From positions 18,071-28,055 of the forward strand of contig JAAVGQ010000074.1 of the NCBI GenBank assembly GCA_014800105.1: a stretch of DNA of 9,985 bases. The letters are read 5' to 3'. The position numbers and the translations under genes are program-made. The DNA is from Bacteroidales bacterium. GTDB taxonomy: Bacteria; Bacteroidota; Bacteroidia; Bacteroidales; Muribaculaceae. Shown here piece after piece: positions 1 to 7,336 of the stretch; position 1 is the first letter of the stretch; each line of letters opens with the position of its first letter. The notes under the pieces are model-generated. The model saw only the letters and a program-made list of their open reading frames with translations. It was not told the DNA's origin and did not search any database.

Positions 1-699
1 ACAATCGTGCGCGGTAACTTCCGATACCTGCGCAATTTCCTTCGCTACTACAAGGTTGACAGTATTGACGGGTTGCTTGCTGACCTTGGCGTGTCGTTCC
101 ACCACTTTGATGATCCTGAACGTGGATTCTCGTTCCGCTGGAACGGGAGACTCGATATGCGCATGAATCGCGAGTCATCACTTGATGCAGTCAAGGTGCT
201 TAACGAATATTCCGAGGAACAGCTTAGCGATATTTTCTATCTCTATGGCGAGCTGAAAAATGCGCGCCGTATTGCCCATGCAATAGTCTCTGCCCGTGAC
301 GCTGCCCGTATCGAGAGTGTTGAAAATCTTCGGGCTGTCATCGCTCCGTTCATTAATCCCAAGCAGGAGAAGAAGGAGCTTGCTCAGATTTTCCAGGCAT
401 TGCGCATCGAGGTCAATCACGAGATAGACGCTCTAAAGGCAATGCTCACTCAGGCACTCGAGGCCTTGAAACCGGGTGGCCGTCTGGCTGTCATCACTTA
501 TCATTCACTCGAAGACCGCCTCGTGAAGAATTTCATGAAGACCGGTAATCTCGAGGGCAAGGCTGAGAAGGATTTTTACGGCCGTTCACTCTCGCCGATG
601 AAACTTGTCACCTCAAAACCAATCGTTCCCACTGACGAGGAGGTAGAACTTAATCCTCGTTCAAGAAGCGCTAAGCTACGCGTGGCTGAAAAACTCTAA
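1..699 (+). CDS. rsmH: 16S rRNA (cytosine(1402)-N(4))-methyltransferase RsmH, 5'-truncated
   Basis: RsmH (MraW) transfers a methyl group from S-adenosylmethionine to N4 of C1402 in the 16S rRNA decoding centre. The frame is open from base 1, so the gene continues upstream of the window. About 232 codons are present against roughly 300-315 for the family, so the N-terminal part with the glycine-rich SAM-binding loop is missing. Family motifs that can be seen are LADLGVS followed by DDPERGFSF, LDMRM, FQALRIEVN, GGRLAVITYHSLEDRLVK, and the C-terminal NPRSRSAKLRV. The GTG at position 7 lies inside the conserved fold and is not the start. The gene ends 4 bp before the ftsL-like gene. It is the usual second gene of dcw clusters, so mraZ probably lies just upstream. 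The family call is very secure. Confidence 0.97.
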   Translation, partial: TIVRGNFRYLRNFLRYYKVDSIDGLLADLGVSFHHFDDPERGFSFRWNGRLDMRMNRESSLDAVKVLNEYSEEQLSDIFYLYGELKNARRIAHAIVSARDAARIESVENLRAVIAPFINPKQEKKELAQIFQALRIEVNHEIDALKAMLTQALEALKPGGRLAVITYHSLEDRLVKNFMKTGNLEGKAEKDFYGRSLSPMKLVTSKPIVPTDEEVELNPRSRSAKLRVAEKL

Positions 700-703
700 A
701 CCT

Positions 704-1069
704 ATGTCTAAGGAAGCAAAAATCACACAAAAAAAGAAACTCACCACCATGGGACTGTTGAAGGGGGTGCTGAGAGGGCGATTTATCTCAACCGACTTCT
801 TCTCACGCCACTGGATAACAGTTGCATTGCTCGTGCTCATGTTCATGTGGTATATCACCAACAAGTATGAGTGCCAGACGAGCATGGAAACCATTCAGAC
901 ACTTGAGAAACAACTCGAAATAGTGAAGACCGAACGCGTGAGAGAGCAGAGTCTCTACATGAGCCGCATCAGGGAAAGTTCCATGGGGCAGCTCGTGCGC
1001 CGTCATCGTCTTGACCTCAGCGTTCAGGAAACCCCTCCTTACAAACTTAAATACAACAGCCAGCTATGA
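704..1069 (+). CDS. ftsL: FtsL-like cell division protein (Bacteroidota type)
   Basis: This is a 121-residue bitopic membrane protein in the ftsL position, between rsmH and the septal transpeptidase gene. A basic cytoplasmic N-terminus (residues 1-35, rich in Lys and Arg) precedes one hydrophobic segment at about 36-52 (WITVALLVLMFMWYI). A charged periplasmic stretch at about 58-95 follows, with heptad-like hydrophobic spacing consistent with a short coiled coil. That layout matches FtsL/DivIC proteins, which scaffold FtsQ/DivIB and activate FtsW with its partner transpeptidase. Primary sequence similarity to E. coli FtsL is not obvious, so the call rests on size, topology and position. The ATG at 704 sits 4 bp after the rsmH stop and has no Shine-Dalgarno sequence. 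The stop overlaps the next start (ATGA, 1066-1069), which suggests translational coupling to the transpeptidase. Confidence 0.85.
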   Translation: MSKEAKITQKKKLTTMGLLKGVLRGRFISTDFFSRHWITVALLVLMFMWYITNKYECQTSMETIQTLEKQLEIVKTERVREQSLYMSRIRESSMGQLVRRHRLDLSVQETPPYKLKYNSQL

Positions 1070-3153
1070 ATGAACGTATGCTCATTATCCTGAGATACGT
1101 TCTTATCTCAGTAGGAATCCTCGTAGTGTCAGGTGTAATCATCTATAAGATGGTAGATACCACCGTCGTGCATGCTAAAGACTGGAACGCTCTCGCAATG
1201 AAGGAACTTTCACGCAAGACGGTAATCAAGCCGGTGCGTGGTAACATTCTCGATGCCCGCGGACGCGTGCTCGCCACTAATCTGCGCTACTACACAATGC
1301 GTATTGACTTCACCAGCGAACAGTTCCGCACGGTTGACTATCTCAATGCACTTCCTGAATTGTGTGACTCTCTCGCTAAATACTACAAGCAGCGCACACG
1401 TTCAGAGTGGGAGGAATATATGCGCCGCCCTCTGGAAATCAAGAAGGATCAGTCCATTCCTGAAAAGCGTCGTCATGCAACTCTCAATTCATGGCCCTTG
1501 TTACGCAAGCAGGAGTACACGGAAGTTGAACGTGTCAAAAAGTTCCCCTTCTTTAAGATAGGCCAGTCAGCCAAGACCGGTCTTGTTGTTGAGCCGGTTA
1601 TTGAACGTAGTAAACCATACGGTGATCTTGCCCGCCAGTCTATAGGTCTTGTGGGAGAGAACGAGAAGGGTGAAAAACGAGGTAAATCAGGCCTCGAAGG
1701 TGCGCTTGATTCGCTCCTGTATGGTGTCCCCGGCGTCGCCAAGAAAGTTCCGGTGACCCGTCATATAACTAACTGGACTGATACAGCTGCTATTCCCGGT
1801 TATCATGTTGTAACCACTATCGATATTGACATTCAGGATATTGTCGAGACTGAGCTTCTGCGCATCCTCGATACCTGTGATGCTGACTGGGGTACAGCTG
1901 TATTGATGGATGTAAAAACCGGTGATATCAAGGCTATCTCCAATCTTGAGAAACGTCATGGCCGCTACGTTGAAGGTCTCAATCACGCCGTGCGTCCTTA
2001 TGAGCCCGGTTCAGTTATCAAGCCCATCTCAATGATGATTGCTCTTGAGGACGGCCTCGTGAAAAATATTAACGAGATGATTCCCACCGGGGGAGCCTGG
2101 GCTTATCTCGGAAAGAATCCCATCAAGGACTCTCACGCTCACAGCGCCGTTGCGGTCAAGGATGTAATCTGTTACTCCTCTAATATCGCTACAGCCAAGA
2201 TCATCCTGCGTGGTTTCGAGAATAACCCGGCCGGCTTTGTTGACCGCCTTGAATCCATTGGTTTTCTTGACCCCCTGGGAGTAGGAATCCATGGAGAACA
2301 GGCCCCGTATCTCAACCGTCATCCCAAGAAGATTGACCTTTCCCGCATGGCTTACGGTTACACTACCATGCTCCCCCCGCTTCACACGCTGTCAATCTAC
2401 AATGCGATAGCCAACGACGGTAAATACGTTCGTCCCCGTCTGTACTCTAAGCTCATAGGTCAGGACACCATCATCGATATTCCCGTAAGCTACATTCGTG
2501 AGAGTATCTGTTCTCCAAAGAATGCTGCCATTCTCCGCGACATGATCCGTGACGTGGTGTGGAAGGATGGAGGCACCGGACGTCTTGTTCGCTCTAAAAA
2601 AGTTGAGATTGCCGGCAAGACAGGTACCTGTTACATGGTGGAGGGCCGCGGTTATAATACTTCCAAGAAACGTCTCGCGTTTGCCGGGTTCTTCCCCTTC
2701 GACAAGCCAAAGTATTCCTGCATTGTACTTACAGCCAATCCCAAGCGTAACATGAGAGGTGCGGCAAGTACCAGCGGGCAGGTGATGAAAAACATTGCCC
2801 TCAAGCTCCATGCCCGTGGCTTGCTTGACAACTCGGGTGACTTTAAGGCTGAAACACATCCTGATTCTCATCCCGTGCTTTATGCCTCTACTTCTCAGTC
2901 TCCTTATCAGGCCATTGCTAACGCTACATCGCTGTCAGGTGCCCGACGCGGAACCACACCGCTTGCTTCCGAGCATGGAAAGGTACCCTCAGTAACAGGT
3001 CTTGGATTACGTGAGGCCGTAAATCGTCTTGAAACCTCAGGCTATAACGTGACTGTTCACGGAACGGGCTACGTAACCCGTCAGCTCCCGCAGGCAGGCG
3101 AGGAGCACAGCGAGGGTGACAATGTAACGATTTATCTCTCGCAGGATACATAA
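1066..3153 (+). CDS. ftsI: Class B penicillin-binding protein (septal transpeptidase) with C-terminal PASTA domain
   Basis: This 695-residue DD-transpeptidase cross-links septal peptidoglycan in the periplasm as the partner of FtsW. It has a signal anchor at about residues 7-28. The class B N-terminal domain starts with RGNILDARGRVLATN (58-72), and the transpeptidase domain spans about 245-585. The three catalytic motifs are intact: SVIK at 316-319 (nucleophile Ser316, Lys319) within YEPGSVIKP, SSN at 371-373, and KTGT at 518-521. A Ser/Thr/Pro/Ala-rich linker (about 590-637) leads to one PASTA domain (about 638-692, starting KVPSVTGL). Glycosyltransferase motifs are absent, so it is monofunctional. 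It is longer than E. coli FtsI (588 aa) because of the linker and PASTA tail. Its start overlaps the ftsL-like stop, and 44 AT-rich bp separate it from murE. Position in the cluster favours the septal enzyme over an elongation PBP2. Confidence 0.95.
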   Translation: MNERMLIILRYVLISVGILVVSGVIIYKMVDTTVVHAKDWNALAMKELSRKTVIKPVRGNILDARGRVLATNLRYYTMRIDFTSEQFRTVDYLNALPELCDSLAKYYKQRTRSEWEEYMRRPLEIKKDQSIPEKRRHATLNSWPLLRKQEYTEVERVKKFPFFKIGQSAKTGLVVEPVIERSKPYGDLARQSIGLVGENEKGEKRGKSGLEGALDSLLYGVPGVAKKVPVTRHITNWTDTAAIPGYHVVTTIDIDIQDIVETELLRILDTCDADWGTAVLMDVKTGDIKAISNLEKRHGRYVEGLNHAVRPYEPGSVIKPISMMIALEDGLVKNINEMIPTGGAWAYLGKNPIKDSHAHSAVAVKDVICYSSNIATAKIILRGFENNPAGFVDRLESIGFLDPLGVGIHGEQAPYLNRHPKKIDLSRMAYGYTTMLPPLHTLSIYNAIANDGKYVRPRLYSKLIGQDTIIDIPVSYIRESICSPKNAAILRDMIRDVVWKDGGTGRLVRSKKVEIAGKTGTCYMVEGRGYNTSKKRLAFAGFFPFDKPKYSCIVLTANPKRNMRGAASTSGQVMKNIALKLHARGLLDNSGDFKAETHPDSHPVLYASTSQSPYQAIANATSLSGARRGTTPLASEHGKVPSVTGLGLREAVNRLETSGYNVTVHGTGYVTRQLPQAGEEHSEGDNVTIYLSQDT

Positions 3154-3197
3154 ATAATATAGAACAACAAGTATAAACATCACATCATTATATCATC

Positions 3198-4658
3198 ATG
3201 AAGTCTCTTTCAACCCTCATTCAGTGTCTCGAGAAGCCACTCGTAACAGGTCCCATCAACCGTCCTGTAGCTACTGTAACTATGGACTCGCGCCAGTGTG
3301 GTCAGGATGCTCTGTTTGTAGCCGTAAGGGGTACCAATGTTGACGGTCATTCATTCATCCCGTCCCTTTCAGGCCGTGGCGTGGCAGCTGTAGTGTGTGA
3401 AGAGATTCCGGCTGATCATGATCCCGAGATTACCTTTATTCAGGTTCCGAATACTTCTCACGCTCTGGGTCGCCTGGCTTCAGAATGGTATGACAATCCG
3501 TCGTCCAAGCTTAGGCTCGTGGGGGTTACCGGCACTAACGGCAAGACAACCACAGCTACCCTTATATATGAAATGGCGCGCCTCATGGGTCACAAGGCCG
3601 GCTTGCTCTCAACTGTTGTCAACTATATCGATGACAAGGCTGTTGCGGCTACCCAGACGACACCTGACGCTCTCACCATCAACCGCCTTCTCCATGAAAT
3701 GGTAGAGGCCGGTTGTACTTATGCAGCCATGGAAGTCAGTTCTCACGCGGCTCACCAGCAGCGTATTGCCGGATTGACTTTCGCCGGTGGTATTTTCACC
3801 AACCTTACTCGTGATCACCTTGACTATCACCGCACATTTGCTGAATATCTCAAGGCTAAGAAGATATTCTTCGATAATCTCCCCGAAACAGCATGGGCAC
3901 TGACCAACGGTGACGAGAGCCACGGTGAAGTGATGTTGCAGAACACCCGCGCTAAAAAGTATAACTACTCTCTGCGTCAAGTCGCTGACTTCATGGGCCG
4001 CATTATTGAGAATCGTCTTGACGGCATGCTTCTTTCACTTAATGATGTTGAGATCGAAACTCAGTTCACCGGTCGCTTCAACGCTTACAACCTTACTGCG
4101 GTATACGGTGCCTCAAGCCTCCTGGGCTGGAACAATATGGATATCCTCGTGGCAATGAGTCGCCTTGTGCCTGTGGCAGGTCGTTTCCAGACGTTCCGTT
4201 CTTCTGCAAAAGGATATACCGCAATCGTTGACTATGCCCATACTCCCGACGCTGTTGTTAACGTTCTCACTGCCATTAAGGATGTTACGAATGGTAATGG
4301 AAAAATAATCACCGTCGTAGGTGCGGGTGGTAACCGCGATAAAGGCAAGCGTCCCATCATGGCCGCTGAGGCTGCCCGCCTGAGTGACCGTGTAATCCTC
4401 ACCAGCGATAATCCCCGATTTGAGGAGCCGGGAGACATTCTTGCTGACATGCAGGAAGGCCTTGATGCCGAAGCCCGCACACGTACCCTCTCTATTGTTG
4501 ACCGCAAGGAAGCTATCCGCACTGCTGCTGCGCTCGCCGGTGAGGGTGACGTAATCCTTATTGCCGGCAAGGGTCACGAGGACTATCAGGAGATCAAGGG
4601 CGTCAAGCATCACTTTGATGACCGCGAGGTGGTTCGTGAAATCATTGCCGGCGAATAA
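3198..4658 (+). CDS. murE: UDP-N-acetylmuramoyl-L-alanyl-D-glutamate--2,6-diaminopimelate ligase MurE
   Basis: MurE is the cytoplasmic ATP-dependent ligase that adds the third stem-peptide residue to UDP-MurNAc-L-Ala-D-Glu. The 486-residue length is normal. The N-terminal uridine-binding domain (about 1-100) includes TMDSRQ. The central ATPase domain has the P-loop VTGTNGKTT (110-118), TTPDA (154-158), and the lysine expected to be carbamylated, Lys221, in YLKAKKIFF. The C-terminal domain carries DNPR (404-407), the signature for meso-diaminopimelate; lysine-adding MurE proteins have a different sequence there. [10 protein letters not shown] (455-464) is also typical. The ATG at 3198 begins a standard MurE N-terminus and follows an AT-rich 44-bp gap without a Shine-Dalgarno sequence. 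The next gene is mraY after 57 bp; murF, which often follows murE in other phyla, is absent. Confidence 0.97.
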   Translation: MKSLSTLIQCLEKPLVTGPINRPVATVTMDSRQCGQDALFVAVRGTNVDGHSFIPSLSGRGVAAVVCEEIPADHDPEITFIQVPNTSHALGRLASEWYDNPSSKLRLVGVTGTNGKTTTATLIYEMARLMGHKAGLLSTVVNYIDDKAVAATQTTPDALTINRLLHEMVEAGCTYAAMEVSSHAAHQQRIAGLTFAGGIFTNLTRDHLDYHRTFAEYLKAKKIFFDNLPETAWALTNGDESHGEVMLQNTRAKKYNYSLRQVADFMGRIIENRLDGMLLSLNDVEIETQFTGRFNAYNLTAVYGASSLLGWNNMDILVAMSRLVPVAGRFQTFRSSAKGYTAIVDYAHTPDAVVNVLTAIKDVTNGNGKIITVVGAGGNRDKGKRPIMAAEAARLSDRVILTSDNPRFEEPGDILADMQEGLDAEARTRTLSIVDRKEAIRTAAALAGEGDVILIAGKGHEDYQEIKGVKHHFDDREVVREIIAGE

Positions 4659-4715
4659 ATCTGATGATCCAGTTTTTGAAATTCCGATAAAGACAAACCA
4701 TATCTTCACAGTAGA

Positions 4716-5984
4716 ATGCTTTACTCATTATTCAACTATTTACAGGAACTTGATATCCCGGGCCTGAGATTGATAAACTATATCACTTTCAGGTCAGGCA
4801 TGGCTTTCATTCTTGCGCTTATCATCTCAACCGTCATAGGACAGCGCATCATCAGCCGACTGCAGCTTATGCAAATTGGCGAGATCGTGCGCAATCTGGG
4901 CCTTGAGGGGCAGATGTCTAAGAAAGGAACCCCCACCATGGGAGGAATCATCATCATTATCTCGATTCTTGCACCATGCCTGCTTATAGGTAATCTCACC
5001 AATGTCTACATGATCTTGATGATTATCTCGACAATGTGGCTGGGTACACTCGGGTTTCTCGATGACTACCTGAAAATCAAGCGACATGATAAGGATGGCC
5101 TCAAAGGCAAGTTCAAAATAGTGGGCCAGGTGGGTCTCGGACTCATCGTAGGAGTGACAATGTGGGCAAGCCCTGATATCGTAATACGTGAAAATCACGA
5201 GGTTGACACAGTGGGTCCTGACGGAACCGTAACTGAAATCATCTACGAAGAGAACGATATAAAAGCGCCACAGACCACCATCCCCTTTGTGAAAGATAAC
5301 AACTTGAAATACTCATGGCTGACGGGGTGGGCCGGGGATTATACCGAGACCGCCGGTTGGATTCTCTTTATCCTGGTAACGATATTCATTATTACCGCTA
5401 CCTCCAACGGAGCCAACCTTACCGACGGCCTTGACGGCCTTGCAACGGGAACCTCGGCTATAATAGGTGTGGCACTCGCTATAATGGCATATTTGGGAGC
5501 GAATATAATCTATTCATCCTACCTGAATATCATGTACATTCCCGGTAGTGAAGAGCTGGTGGTGTACATGAGCGCATTCATCGGTGCGCTAATCGGTTTC
5601 CTATGGTACAATGCTTATCCTGCCCAGGTATTCATGGGTGATACCGGCAGCCTCACTATAGGTGGCATTATCGCGGTGTTTGCAATCCTTATCCGCAAGG
5701 AGTTGCTTCTCCCCATTCTCTGTGCGATATTCTACATTGAGGACCTCTCGGTAATCCTTCAGGTGGCCTATTTCAAGTGGACTAAAAAACATACAGGCAC
5801 GGGTCGCCGCATATTCAAGATGACCCCCCTTCATCATCATTTCCAGAAACAAGGTAACAACGGTATCGACGCTCTGTGGCAGAAACCCCTCGCTGCGATA
5901 CCTGAAAGCAAAATTGTGGTTCGTTTCTGGATTATAGGCATTATACTTGCCGCTCTTACATTTGTAACATTAAAGATTAGATAA
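4716..5984 (+). CDS. mraY: Phospho-N-acetylmuramoyl-pentapeptide-transferase MraY
   Basis: MraY is the integral membrane enzyme that moves phospho-MurNAc-pentapeptide from UDP to undecaprenyl phosphate, making lipid I. Several hydrophobic segments are evident, matching the ten-helix family fold. Diagnostic motifs are SKKGTPTMGG (68-77), the acidic pair Asp116-Asp117 in FLDDYLKI, NLTDGLDGLA (234-243), FMGDTGSL (306-313) and PLHHHFQ (371-377). At 422 residues it is about 60 longer than the E. coli enzyme. Most of the extra length lies at about 152-205, in the stretch expected on the periplasmic face between helices 4 and 5. A shorter addition lies between HHHFQ and the last helix (about 381-394). 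The ATG at 4716 gives the usual N-terminus. The stop overlaps the murD start by one base (TAATG), a likely coupling arrangement. Confidence 0.97.
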   Translation: MLYSLFNYLQELDIPGLRLINYITFRSGMAFILALIISTVIGQRIISRLQLMQIGEIVRNLGLEGQMSKKGTPTMGGIIIIISILAPCLLIGNLTNVYMILMIISTMWLGTLGFLDDYLKIKRHDKDGLKGKFKIVGQVGLGLIVGVTMWASPDIVIRENHEVDTVGPDGTVTEIIYEENDIKAPQTTIPFVKDNNLKYSWLTGWAGDYTETAGWILFILVTIFIITATSNGANLTDGLDGLATGTSAIIGVALAIMAYLGANIIYSSYLNIMYIPGSEELVVYMSAFIGALIGFLWYNAYPAQVFMGDTGSLTIGGIIAVFAILIRKELLLPILCAIFYIEDLSVILQVAYFKWTKKHTGTGRRIFKMTPLHHHFQKQGNNGIDALWQKPLAAIPESKIVVRFWIIGIILAALTFVTLKIR

Positions 5985-7336
5985 TGAAAAGATTAGTAGT
6001 CTTAGGCGGAGGCGAAAGCGGTGTAGGTGCCGCTATCCTCGGTAAGGTAAAGGGTATGGATGTGTTCCTCAGCGACTTCGGTACCATCAGCGAGCATTAC
6101 CGTGCTATGCTTGACGAGGAGGGAATCGCCTGGGAAGACGGTAAGCATACTCCCGAACTCATACTTAACGCTGACGAAGTAGTCAAGAGTCCCGGTATCC
6201 CTCCCACAGCACCCCTCGTGAAGGCGCTCGTGGAGAAGGGTATTCCTGTTATCTCGGAAATTGAGTTTGCCGGACGTTATACTGATGCCAAGATGGTGTG
6301 TATCACCGGTAGTAACGGTAAGACAACCACCACGCTGCTCACATATCACATCCTCCAGGAGGCTGGACTTAATGTGGGTCTCGCCGGAAACGTGGGCAAA
6401 TCACTCGCATTGCAGGTCGCACGCGAGCAGCATGACGTGTATGTTATCGAGTTGTCAAGTTTTCAGCTTGAGAACATGTACAGGTTCAAGGCCAATATAG
6501 CCGTGATAATGAATATCACTCCTGACCACCTCGACCGTTACGACCACGAGATGCAGAATTATATCAACGCCAAGTTCCGCATTCTCCAGAACCTCACTCC
6601 CTGCGATGCGTTCATCTACTGGCAAGACGATCCCGTCATACGCCGTCAGCTCGAGCAGGTGACCACTGAGGCTCGCATGTTCCCCTTCGCTGAATATAAG
6701 GAAGAGAACACCGCGGCTTATCTTGATGCTGAGGACCGCCTGTTTATGAACACTCCGTCAACAAGCCTTGTGATGCCACGTGCCGACCTTGCTCTCAGCG
6801 GCCTTCACAATCTGTTCAACTCCATGGCTGCCGGCCTTTCAGCTTGTCTACTTGATATCAAGAAAGATGATATACGCAAGGCTCTCGGTAATTTCCAGGG
6901 CGTTGAACACCGCCTTGAACCGGTCGTAACCATTGACGGCGTGCGTTATATCAATGACTCCAAGGCTACGAATGTCAATTCATGCTGGTATGCCCTCGAA
7001 TCGATGCCGTCATCAGGCGTCATCCTGATTCTTGGCGGCAAGGATAAGGGCAACGATTACACTGAAATTCTTCCCCTTGTCAAGAGCAAGGTAAAAGCTA
7101 TTGTTGCGATGGGCAAGGATAACAGTAAAATCGTGGAATTTTTTGGTCCTCACGTGCCTGTGCTCCATGACACCCATTCGCTTGCCGAGGCTGTTGAAAC
7201 ATGTGCCCGTGAAGCCAAGGAAGGTGATACCGTGCTCCTTTCTCCCTGTTGCGCAAGCTTCGACCTCTTCTCATCCTACGAGGATCGCGGCCGCCAGTTC
7301 AAAAATGCTGTTTTAGAATTAAACAACAAGAAATGA
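5984..7336 (+). CDS. murD: UDP-N-acetylmuramoyl-L-alanine--D-glutamate ligase MurD
   Basis: MurD is the cytoplasmic ATP-dependent ligase that adds D-glutamate to UDP-MurNAc-L-Ala. The 450-residue length is typical. An N-terminal Rossmann-like domain begins with VVLGGGESGVGAA (5-17). The central domain has the P-loop GSNGKTTT (109-116), ELSSFQLE (156-163), NITPDHLDRY (177-186) and Lys197 in NYINAKF, the expected carbamylated lysine. The C-terminal domain has HRLE (309-312), NDSKATN (324-330) and SPCCASFDLF (420-429). All key ligase positions are present. The start shares one base with the mraY stop, and the stop lies within an ATGA overlap with ftsW, so the gene is locked into the operon on both sides. 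Confidence 0.97.
   Translation: MKRLVVLGGGESGVGAAILGKVKGMDVFLSDFGTISEHYRAMLDEEGIAWEDGKHTPELILNADEVVKSPGIPPTAPLVKALVEKGIPVISEIEFAGRYTDAKMVCITGSNGKTTTTLLTYHILQEAGLNVGLAGNVGKSLALQVAREQHDVYVIELSSFQLENMYRFKANIAVIMNITPDHLDRYDHEMQNYINAKFRILQNLTPCDAFIYWQDDPVIRRQLEQVTTEARMFPFAEYKEENTAAYLDAEDRLFMNTPSTSLVMPRADLALSGLHNLFNSMAAGLSACLLDIKKDDIRKALGNFQGVEHRLEPVVTIDGVRYINDSKATNVNSCWYALESMPSSGVILILGGKDKGNDYTEILPLVKSKVKAIVAMGKDNSKIVEFFGPHVPVLHDTHSLAEAVETCAREAKEGDTVLLSPCCASFDLFSSYEDRGRQFKNAVLELNNKK

Noticed and set aside
7..699. GTG at position 7 as the start of rsmH.
   Set aside because: The frame is open to base 1 and the first residues already lie inside the conserved RsmH fold. The gene is simply cut by the window edge.
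3154..3197. The 44-bp gap before murE as a terminator or promoter.
   Set aside because: It is AT-rich but I see no stem-loop with a T-run and no TAnnTTTG element. It more likely serves as an A/T-rich translation start region.
4675..4708. Possible Bacteroides-type promoter upstream of mraY: TTTG at 4675-4678 and TATCTTCA at 4701-4708.
   Set aside because: The second element matches TAnnTTTG only partly, the 22-bp spacing is slightly long, and transcription would begin almost on the mraY ATG. Too weak to annotate without 5'-end data.
4113..4709. Antisense open frame of 198 codons opposite the end of murE.
   Set aside because: It overlaps the conserved C-terminal domain of MurE, has no recognisable motifs and has the character of a reverse-frame shadow. 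The same applies to the antisense frames at 2392-2871 and 8613-9059.
7249..7332. Upstream extension of the ftsW frame by 28 codons.
   Set aside because: It lies within the conserved C-terminus of murD, its residues do not resemble an FtsW N-terminus, and ATG 7333 makes the ATGA overlap seen at other junctions in the cluster.
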